Positions 39,625 through 40,406 of a stretch of DNA of 40,406 nucleotides are shown piece after piece. The notes below the pieces were generated by a model. That model was not told where the DNA came from. It saw nothing but the letters and a program-made list of their open reading frames with translations, and did no database searches. How positions within the stretch are numbered: position 1 is the first letter of the stretch; each line of letters begins with the position of its first letter. The position numbers and the translations under genes are program-made. This DNA comes from a virus: positions 1 through 40,406 of IMG/VR virus record IMGVR_UViG_3300037296_000136, one strand, 5' to 3'.

Positions 39625-40299
39625 TCAGAACAGATCCGTGAATTCTAAGTCGGTAAACTGGTCGCGAAGTTCTTCCATTCCTAGATTAATTCGGTTACGA
39701 ATTTGTTGTCCGGAGAGACCAAGTTCTTCCGCGATATCGTCACAGCGACGGCCTGCTAAGAAGCGTTCGCGAATAGCAAACGCGTAGGTCGGGCGGATGC
39801 TCGCGAGAGCTTTTTCCAGCAACAAATTGCGGCGGCGTTCGTGCAATTCGGACTCAACTTCTTCGGCAACTAGGGCCTCAGTTTCGAAGTCATTTGAGGA
39901 CGGCTGGATAGCCGAGAGCACGGTAGAAACTTCCATCGTCGTGACATCCAAACGCTCTGCGATGGCAGCGATAGCGTCCACATTGTCGCCGTCCGATGCG
40001 CCAAGTTCGCGCAAGATCCGTGGCGCGTTCGCGAAGATTTTTTGGGAGCGGCGCGAGGATTGCTTGCACAAAAACTGAGAGTCTTTTTGGTAGCCGAGCA
40101 GCGCGAACCGGACGGAGTCCTGCACATAAGATGACAGGTGACCCTTCATGGGATCGAAGTCAGGCATGGCCTCGATGATGCCCATTCGCGCGACTTGGCA
40201 GAGGTCCTCCCGATCGTTTGCGGTGCGAGAAAATAGGCGGGCCTGCTTACGGATCAGGGGCGCATACTGTGTGAGAATATCATTGATGTTGTGTTCCAT
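39625..40299 (-). CDS. Sigma-70 family factor with regions 2 and 4
   Basis: The 224-residue product has region 2 with REDLCQVARMGIIEAMPDFD followed by SSYVQDSVRFALLGY, matching the EDLxQxGxxGLxxAxxxFD pattern of group 2-3 sigma factors. Region 4 has ALASIRPTYAFAIRERFLAG and the helix-turn-helix CDDIAEELGLSGQQIRNRIN. A region 3-like helix lies between (DAIAAIAERLDVTTMEVSTV). It is a full alternative sigma resembling RpoH or FliA groups. No clear Shine-Dalgarno precedes the ATG; TATAAG lies three to eight bases upstream, so a leaderless message is possible. Confidence 0.85.
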   Translation of the reverse strand: MEHNINDILTQYAPLIRKQARLFSRTANDREDLCQVARMGIIEAMPDFDPMKGHLSSYVQDSVRFALLGYQKDSQFLCKQSSRRSQKIFANAPRILRELGASDGDNVDAIAAIAERLDVTTMEVSTVLSAIQPSSNDFETEALVAEEVESELHERRRNLLLEKALASIRPTYAFAIRERFLAGRRCDDIAEELGLSGQQIRNRINLGMEELRDQFTDLEFTDLF

Positions 40300-40406
40300 A
40301 CTTATAAGATCGGAACGTTTTTCTGGTCGGGAAATGAAAAGACAAACTGAATGAGACGGTCCGCGCCTTCACGAAAAGAAAGACAGAAAGACAGACACAG
40401 AGACAA
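40300..40406. other. Terminal intergenic region with purine-rich repeat
   Basis: This stretch is upstream of the leftward sigma gene. Its last 39 bases are a purine-rich run with repeated AAAGACAG units (about 40373-40394), echoing the GAAAGAAAG motif found through the genome. No match to the first bases of the window is seen, so no terminal repeat is evident. A promoter for the sigma gene probably lies here. Confidence 0.4.

Noticed and set aside
39438-39641. 67-codon basic frame between the sigma genes
   Set aside because: No ribosome binding site, no recognisable domain, and it overlaps the end of the leftward sigma gene; kept only as an alternative explanation of the region.

Overview
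The window reads as an essentially complete genome of a tailed phage with a short-tailed (podovirus-like) virion gene set. It carries small and large terminase, portal, scaffold, major capsid protein, head-tail adaptor, a nozzle-like tail protein, tail fibres, ejected internal proteins and lysis genes, followed by a leftward replication, recombination and partition module. No DNA or RNA polymerase, ribosomal RNA or chromosomal housekeeping gene is present, and no terminal direct repeat is visible. Moderate-to-high GC, the small-protein repertoire and a DnaB/RepA-style replication set fit a phage of an alphaproteobacterium, probably marine; the host assignment is inference. A ParA gene, a ribbon-helix-helix partner and iteron-like repeats, with no integrase, suggest a phage-plasmid lifestyle (inference).

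Layout. 1-294: repeat-rich leader before terS. 295-798: small terminase. 1051-2724: accessory island with two paralogous unknown proteins flanking a tRNA-Phe, an aberrant tRNA-like gene and a small membrane protein. 2832-6620: two tail fibre/spike genes. 6634-17769: terL, portal, scaffold, capsid, adaptor, fibre and nozzle genes. 17832-25551: internal virion proteins ending in a 1776-residue protein with an HExxH metalloprotease motif. 25607-26852: lysis cassette (M15 endopeptidase, holin candidate, tiny membrane protein, u-spanin). 27088-27744: rightward unknown gene. 27741-38349: leftward early module, read right to left as unknown protein, Sak4-like RecA ATPase, Acb2-like cyclic-nucleotide sponge, SSB-like protein, a candidate small RNA, HTH protein, DEXH helicase, Cas4-like Fe-S nuclease, RepA-like helicase, RusA, a catalytically degenerate serine recombinase, ParA and a ribbon-helix-helix protein. 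38468-40299: two sigma-70 family factors in convergent orientation around 570 bp of repeat-rich DNA with no convincing gene.

How it works together. The strongest unannotated signal is a bipartite element, GGAAGC-N18-YAARTCC (first box AGAAGC in one copy). Six copies lie in the intergenic leaders of rightward virion and lysis genes, with exactly 18 nt between boxes every time and an invariant G at spacer position 14. A seventh, weaker copy precedes the giant internal protein gene. Because the phage carries two sigma factors, one of them ECF-like in region 2, and ECF promoters use GGAAC-type -35 boxes, I infer a dedicated late-promoter regulon. A second notable theme is the partition locus. Its candidate centromere is a 15-bp tandem repeat inside the 3' end of a dead serine-recombinase gene, and matching sequences occur elsewhere in the virion genes.
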